A stretch of 46,147 nucleotides of DNA. Origin: Bacteroidales bacterium (GTDB taxonomy: Bacteria; Bacteroidota; Bacteroidia; Bacteroidales; UBA932). The DNA is taken from positions 1 to 46,147 of the forward strand of contig JAFZWC010000048.1 in the NCBI GenBank assembly GCA_017617475.1, read 5' to 3'. A model generated the notes under the pieces. The model did no database searches. It was not told the DNA's origin and saw only the letters and a program-made list of their open reading frames with translations. This document shows, one piece after another, positions 42,235 through 46,147 of the stretch; position 1 is the first letter of the stretch; each line of letters opens with the position of its first letter. Both the position numbers and the translations under genes were made by a program.

Positions 42235-42891
42235 TTATGCGTTTCGCAGGGCCTCGATGGTCTGCTGCGGGTTGGCCGACTTGAACACCGAACTGCCGGC
42301 AACCAGAATCTGGGCCCCTGCGCGGATGATTTCCGCTGCATTGGCCGGACCCACTCCCCCGTCAATCTCTACCGGCACGTCTTTGCGGCCTAAACGGTCC
42401 AATTCGGCCCTTACGGCCCTCACACGGTCCAGAGACTCGGGAATGAACTTCTGCCCTCCAAAGCCCGCAAAAACGCTCATGATGAGCACAAAGTCCACCT
42501 GCCCCAGATAAGGGAAGATCTTCTCCACCGGGCAGTCCGGATTAATTACGATGCCGGCCTTAACACCCAGCGCCTGAATCTGTTCAATAACGGCACCGGA
42601 TTCCTCCAGGGCCGCCTCGTAATGAAAACTGATATAGGCGGCACCTGCCTTGGCAAAACGCTCCACATACTTCTCCGGATGTACAATCATCAGATGCACG
42701 TCCAGCGGCTTCCGCGCCATTTTGGCTATGGCTTCCACCACCGGAAATCCGAAAGAAATATTGGGCACAAAAGTGCCGTCCATAATATCCAGATGAAACA
42801 GATCGGCATACTCGTTTACCATTTCCACATCCTTCTCCAGATGCAGAAAATCGGCCGACAACATCGAAGGTGCAATTAGAATCTTTGTCAT
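42235..42891 (-). CDS. rpe: Ribulose-phosphate 3-epimerase
   Basis: A 218-residue TIM-barrel epimerase interconverting ribulose 5-phosphate and xylulose 5-phosphate in the pentose phosphate pathway. Conserved segments: APSMLSADFLHLEKDVEM, LFHLDIMDGTFVPNISFG (metal His and catalytic Asp), LDVHLMIVHPEKYV, FVLIMSVFAGFGGQKFIPE (usual VNPGFGGQ), and VPVEIDGGVGPANA with the second catalytic Asp. The usual MxVNPGFGGQ reads MSVFAGFGGQ here, a mild variant. The start codon lies inside a copy of the GTCATTCTGAGCG repeat. Confidence 0.94.
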   Translation of the reverse strand: MTKILIAPSMLSADFLHLEKDVEMVNEYADLFHLDIMDGTFVPNISFGFPVVEAIAKMARKPLDVHLMIVHPEKYVERFAKAGAAYISFHYEAALEESGAVIEQIQALGVKAGIVINPDCPVEKIFPYLGQVDFVLIMSVFAGFGGQKFIPESLDRVRAVRAELDRLGRKDVPVEIDGGVGPANAAEIIRAGAQILVAGSSVFKSANPQQTIEALRNA

Positions 42892-42977
42892 TCTGAGCGT
42901 TTTTTGTCATTCTGAGCGAAGCGAAGAATCTGTCTCCGGTTTACAGATCCTTCGGCCTAAAGGCCTCAGGATGACAA
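42887..42977. repeat. MITE-like imperfect palindrome between pepD and rpe
   Basis: GTCATTCTGAGCG occurs twice (42887-42899, covering the rpe start codon, and 42906-42918). From 42904 to 42977 the second copy forms an imperfect inverted repeat: TTGTCATTCTGAG and GAAG..ATCTGT on the left face ACAGATCCTTC and CTCAGGATGACAA on the right. GGCCTAAAGGCC (42954-42965) sits in the right arm. Confidence 0.7.
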
Positions 42978-42979
42978 TC

Positions 42980-44407
42980 TTATTTAAAGTTCAAAACTAC
43001 GTCGTTCAAATGGGCTACAAATTTGTCCAGGGAGGCCAGTTCAAGCTTTTCGCCGGGGGCGTGGACATTGCGCAGCGTGGGGCCGAAGGAAATCATATCC
43101 AGGTGCGGGAACTTTTCCAGGAAAAGGCCGCATTCCAGGCCGGCGTGGATGGCCTTGATTTCAGGGTCGTGGCCGAAGAGCTTCTTGTAAGAGGCCACGC
43201 AGACCTCCAGGATATGGGATTGGAGGTTGGGCTTCCAGCCGGGGTACTCCCCGTGGTGTTCAACGTCGAAGGAACCCAGGAAGAACGCCGCCTCCACCCT
43301 CTCGGCCAGGGCGTGCAACTCCGAAACCACCGAGCTTCGCTGGTTGGTAATCACCGTAAGCACATTCTCCTTGATATGCACCGCCGCCAGGTTGGTGGAT
43401 GTTTCTACCAGGCCGGGGATATCGGCCGACATGCGCTCAACGCCGTGAGGGCAGGCCAGGAGCGTGGCGATGATGTTGGAGGCATCGCCTTCCTCGATGG
43501 GCTTTTCCCCGCAGGTGCAAGGCTCGCAGGTAGCGTGTACCTCAGAGTCGGAGGTTACGTATTCGGCCGCCAGGATATCGCTGAAGGCCTTAACGTCGGC
43601 CACCATGTCCTCGGCTTCATCGGCCGGAACGGCCAGGATGGCGTATGCCTCGCGGGTAATGGCATTGGGCTTGTTGCCGCCTTCGAGGGTGATGAGCTGG
43701 AAATCGTACTGCAATTCGGTGAAGAGGAAGCGCACCAGCTCCCGGACAGCGTTGCAGCGGCCTTTGTTAATATCGTCTCCGCTGTGGCCGCCCTGGCCTC
43801 CGCAGACGCTCACTTTCAGCGTCTTATAGCCTTTTCTCAGGGCCTCCCGGTGGAATTCGAAGGTGGCCGTCGTGTCCAGACCGCCGGCGCAGCCCACGAA
43901 CATCCAGCCTTCGTCTTCCGAATCCAGGTTGATGAGGGTGTTGCTTTCAAAGAAGCCGGGTTCCATGGCGAAAGCCCCGTCCATGCCGGTTTCTTCGGAA
44001 ATGGTGAACAGGCATTCCAGCTTGCCGGTGGGCAGGTCGCTGTCCAGCAGGGCCAGGCAGGCGGCAATGCCGATTCCGTCATCGGCCCCAAGGGTGGTGT
44101 TCTTGGCCACCATCCAGCCGTCCTCAATCTCATAGGGAATGGGCTGGGTCAGAAAATCGAAGTCAAAGCCGGCCTTTTTCTCGCAAACCATGTCCTGATG
44201 GGCCTGGAGCACCAGCGAAGGCACGTTTTCTTTTCCGGCCGATGCGGGCTTGGTAATGACTACGTTGCCGGTTTTATCCGTTTTGCAGGCCAGGCCGCGG
44301 TCTGCGGCGAACTTCTGCAGATAGGCGGTGATGGGGCCTTCATGGCCGGACTCACGGGGAATATGCGTAATTTCCTGAAAATACTTGAGAACAGTTGCGG
44401 AATCCAT
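42980..44407 (-). CDS. pepD: Aminoacyl-histidine dipeptidase (M20, PepD type)
   Basis: A 475-residue cytosolic Zn dipeptidase cleaving Xaa-His and other dipeptides. Metal-site motifs in order: VLQAHQDMVCEK (His ligand), GADDGIGIAACLALL (bridging Asp), ISEETGMDGAF (catalytic Glu and ligand), NLDSEDEGWMFVGCAGG, and GGQGGHSGDDINKGRCN in the lid domain. MISFGPT near the C-terminus precedes the last His ligand in NVHAPGE. ATG 44407 is chosen over an upstream in-frame start because it gives MDSATVLKYFQEITHIPRES, the family N-terminus, and lies after a -7 box at 44431. It is divergent from the ammonia-lyase gene. Confidence 0.94.
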   Translation of the reverse strand: MDSATVLKYFQEITHIPRESGHEGPITAYLQKFAADRGLACKTDKTGNVVITKPASAGKENVPSLVLQAHQDMVCEKKAGFDFDFLTQPIPYEIEDGWMVAKNTTLGADDGIGIAACLALLDSDLPTGKLECLFTISEETGMDGAFAMEPGFFESNTLINLDSEDEGWMFVGCAGGLDTTATFEFHREALRKGYKTLKVSVCGGQGGHSGDDINKGRCNAVRELVRFLFTELQYDFQLITLEGGNKPNAITREAYAILAVPADEAEDMVADVKAFSDILAAEYVTSDSEVHATCEPCTCGEKPIEEGDASNIIATLLACPHGVERMSADIPGLVETSTNLAAVHIKENVLTVITNQRSSVVSELHALAERVEAAFFLGSFDVEHHGEYPGWKPNLQSHILEVCVASYKKLFGHDPEIKAIHAGLECGLFLEKFPHLDMISFGPTLRNVHAPGEKLELASLDKFVAHLNDVVLNFK

Positions 44408-44430
44408 AATCAGTTGGTTTTTTAATCTTC

Positions 44431-44438
44431 CAAATATA
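44431..44438 (-). promoter_or_regulatory. -7 box for pepD
   Basis: Minus-strand TATATTTG, exact consensus, 23 bp before the ATG at 44407. The divergent lyase ATG is 6 bp away on the other side, and I see no plus-strand -7 box for it. Confidence 0.6.
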
Positions 44439-44444
44439 GTCATT

Positions 44445-46031
44445 ATGACGCTTTATTCCTATGATAATTCCGAAATTGTGCGTAAATTCGCGGCCAAATT
44501 AATTGAAATGAATTATTTGAACTATAAGCAGGTGGAAGATGTTGTCTTCCACGATAAAGAGTTTACGGTGGATCCGGCCGCCATGGCCCAGGTTGAGCGT
44601 TGCTACCAGTTTCTGGACCAGTTTCATAAAGATAAGGTAATCTACGGTATCAATACCGGCTTCGGTCCCATGGCCCAGTGGAGAGTAGAGGACCAGTATC
44701 TCAAGGAGCTCCAGTACAATATTATCCGCAGCCATTCCACCGGCGCCGGTGCACCCCTGGGCGACACCTCCGTCAAGGCCGCCATGGTAGCCCGCGTGGG
44801 CACTTTCCTGCAGGGAAAATCGGGCATTCACCCCGACGTGGTCAAACTTCTGGTCGAATTCATCAACCGGGGCATCTATCCCTTTATCCCCCGTCACGGC
44901 AGCGTAGGCGCCAGCGGAGACCTGGTGCAGCTGGCCCACATGGCCCTGGCCCTCATCGGAGAGGGCGAAGTCCATTATAAAGGGGAATGGCGTCCTTCGG
45001 CCGATGTACTGGCCGAATGTGGCCTCAAGCCCATGGAAATCCATATCCGCGAGGGCCTTTCGGCCGTTAACGGAACTTCCGTGATGACGGGCGTCTCCAT
45101 GGTGAACCAGTTCCTGGCCACCCGCCTGCTGGACTGGGCCACCCTGGCCGCCGTGTGGATGAACGAGATTGCCGGTTCCTACGACGATTTCATGGCCGAA
45201 CCTCTGAACGAATGCCGCCGCCAGAAAGGCCAGCAGGTCATTGCCGCCCGTTTGAGGCAGCTGGCCGCCACCTCCCGGTGCTTCTCCAAGCGTGAGATGG
45301 AGCTCTTCACCGGCGTCCACAAGGAAACCGTATTCGAGAAGAAGGTCCAGGCGTATTATTCGCTTCGCTGCACCCCTCAGATTCTGGGCCCCATCTACGA
45401 CACCCTGGCCAATACCCGGGAAGTGCTGGAGAACGAGCTCAATTCGGCCTGCGACAACCCCATTGTGGATCCGGACACCCAGTACGTGTACCACGGAGGT
45501 AATTTCCATGGTGACTACGTGTCCTTGGAAGAAGATAAAGTAAAGATTGCGATTGTGCGCCTTACCATGCTCACGGAAAGGCAGTTGAACTACTTGTTCC
45601 ACGACCGCATCAACGGCATCCTGCCCCCGTTCCTGAACAAGGGAACCCTGGGCTTGAACTATGGGATGCAGGCCTGCCAGTTCACCGCCACCAGCACCAC
45701 GGCCGAGTCCCAGACCCTGGCTATGCCCAACTATGTGCACAGCATCCCCAACAACAACGACAACCAGGATATCGTGTCCATGGGTACCAACAGCGCCCTC
45801 CTCTGCCGTCAGGTGGTGGACAACGCCTTCCAGGTGATGGCCATCCATTTCATTGCCCTGGCGCAGGCTACCGACTGCCTGGGCATCAAGGCCGATCTTT
45901 GCGACACCTCCAGGGCGGTTTACGAGCAAATCCGGACCATCCAGCCGGAGATTCTGGAAGACACGCCCTTCTACAAGGAAATAGCCCGGGTAATCACCTA
46001 TCTCAAACGCAATCCTTTGGAAATGAAATAA
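44445..46031 (+). CDS. MIO-type ammonia-lyase, histidine or aromatic amino acid (HAL/TAL family)
   Basis: A 528-residue lyase of the HAL/PAL/TAL family. The MIO cofactor forms from Ala156-Ser157-Gly158 in GSVGASGDLVQLAH. The active-site Tyr is in YGINTGFGPMAQWR. Other segments: YNIIRSHSTGAG, EYYSLRC-like AYYSLRCTPQILGP, NSACDNPIVD, YHGGNFHGDYVSLE and HSIPNNNDNQDIVSMGTNS. The last motif and the PMAQ loop resemble the Flavobacterium tyrosine ammonia-lyase type as I recall it, more than canonical HutH. No hutU, hutI or other hut gene is nearby. It deaminates an aromatic amino acid or histidine non-oxidatively. ATG 44445 is preferred over an upstream in-frame codon that overlaps pepD. Confidence 0.85.
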   Translation: MTLYSYDNSEIVRKFAAKLIEMNYLNYKQVEDVVFHDKEFTVDPAAMAQVERCYQFLDQFHKDKVIYGINTGFGPMAQWRVEDQYLKELQYNIIRSHSTGAGAPLGDTSVKAAMVARVGTFLQGKSGIHPDVVKLLVEFINRGIYPFIPRHGSVGASGDLVQLAHMALALIGEGEVHYKGEWRPSADVLAECGLKPMEIHIREGLSAVNGTSVMTGVSMVNQFLATRLLDWATLAAVWMNEIAGSYDDFMAEPLNECRRQKGQQVIAARLRQLAATSRCFSKREMELFTGVHKETVFEKKVQAYYSLRCTPQILGPIYDTLANTREVLENELNSACDNPIVDPDTQYVYHGGNFHGDYVSLEEDKVKIAIVRLTMLTERQLNYLFHDRINGILPPFLNKGTLGLNYGMQACQFTATSTTAESQTLAMPNYVHSIPNNNDNQDIVSMGTNSALLCRQVVDNAFQVMAIHFIALAQATDCLGIKADLCDTSRAVYEQIRTIQPEILEDTPFYKEIARVITYLKRNPLEMK

Positions 46032-46033
46032 AA

Positions 46034-46068
46034 GAAGGTGACTCAAAAGTGAGTTGCCTTCTTTTTTT
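46034..46068 (+). terminator. Intrinsic terminator of the ammonia-lyase gene
   Basis: GAAGGTGACTCA (46034-46045) pairs with TGAGTTGCCTTC (46050-46061) over 12 bp with two G-T wobbles and an AAAG loop, followed by seven Ts. It begins 2 bases after the stop codon. Confidence 0.92.
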
Positions 46069-46071
46069 ATA

Positions 46072-46131
46072 GGGAGGGGTGTAGGGTGCCGGGGGGACTC
46101 CGTTCCGCTTCGCTCCACTCCGGCCCCTCCC
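46072..46131. repeat. GC-rich inverted repeat at the window edge
   Basis: GGGAGGGG (46072-46079) pairs with CCCCTCCC (46124-46131); between them lies CCGCTTCGCTCCACTCCGG. The CGCTTCGCTCC part is related in style to GGAGCGGAGCG at 38235. No ORF is supported in the last 110 bp. Confidence 0.5.
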
Positions 46132-46147
46132 ACCGTCTGGCTCGTCC

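Noticed and set aside
44499..46133. A 544-codon minus-strand open frame opposite the ammonia-lyase gene.
   Set aside because: It is antisense to a gene with intact MIO and other family motifs; its translation is His/Gly/Val-rich with no domain.

Overview
The window reads as about 46 kb of chromosomal backbone from an uncultured-type member of the Bacteroidota, most likely order Bacteroidales. Evidence: repeated TAnnTTTG promoter -7 boxes (two with a TTTG -33 box at 19 nt), a PPi-type phosphofructokinase, a TatA/TatC pair without TatB, a BamA/TamA-like lipoprotein, several lipoproteins and outer-membrane barrels, and the rsfS-ftsH-cdsA-psd gene order. Coding DNA is GC-rich (by eye about 55-60%). 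I see no rRNA, tRNA, CRISPR array, transposase, integrase or phage gene. Genus cannot be fixed from this alone.

Layout. 1-5.7 kb (+): 3' end of valS, a hot-dog thioesterase, tatA, tatC, an ABC-F ATPase and an M19 dipeptidase, tightly packed. 5.8-8.1 kb (-): cinA, a degenerate dihydroorotate-dehydrogenase-like protein, and an XRE-type regulator. 8.1-8.6 kb: the only long non-coding stretch, AT-rich, with direct repeats, a GC hairpin and operator-like sites. 8.6-12.5 kb (+): queA, a PlsC-like acyltransferase, an RlmD/TrmA-type RNA methyltransferase. 12.5-15.2 kb (-): a secreted M6 metalloprotease and its upstream lipoprotein. 15.3-19.5 kb (+): CaCA antiporter, a small barrel-like protein, a GNAT-like protein, rarA. 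19.6-21.7 kb (-): TamA-like protein. 21.8-23.9 kb (+): short arginine decarboxylase and a SpoU/TrmH methyltransferase. 23.9-28.6 kb (-): GH13 amylase-family enzyme, CotH-like lipoprotein, PPi-PFK, DUF1080 lipoprotein. 28.8-38.2 kb (+): a six-gene chain with overlapping stops and starts, ligA-brkB-rel-lipoprotein-OMP-ispG. 38.3-44.4 kb (-): psd, cdsA, ftsH, rsfS, then rpe, then pepD. 44.4-46.0 kb (+): an aromatic-amino-acid/histidine ammonia-lyase.

Most genes are housekeeping: envelope (cdsA/psd phospholipid synthesis, TamA-like, lipoproteins), tRNA/rRNA modification, stringent response, DNA repair and central metabolism. The most unusual signal is not a gene. Two unrelated genes, ligA (its C-terminal tail) and ispG (the linker before its Fe-S module), each carry a long near-perfect hairpin. 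The stems are unrelated to each other, but both hairpins have the same 18-nt apex CATCGGCCCTCTTTTTAG, read in different codon frames. In both genes a second repeat family (TTCTTCGCTACGCTCAGAATGACA-like; written here only in part elsewhere) lies nearby and forms part of the 3' coding end. This looks like an in-gene palindromic insertion system and is the best candidate here for something undescribed.
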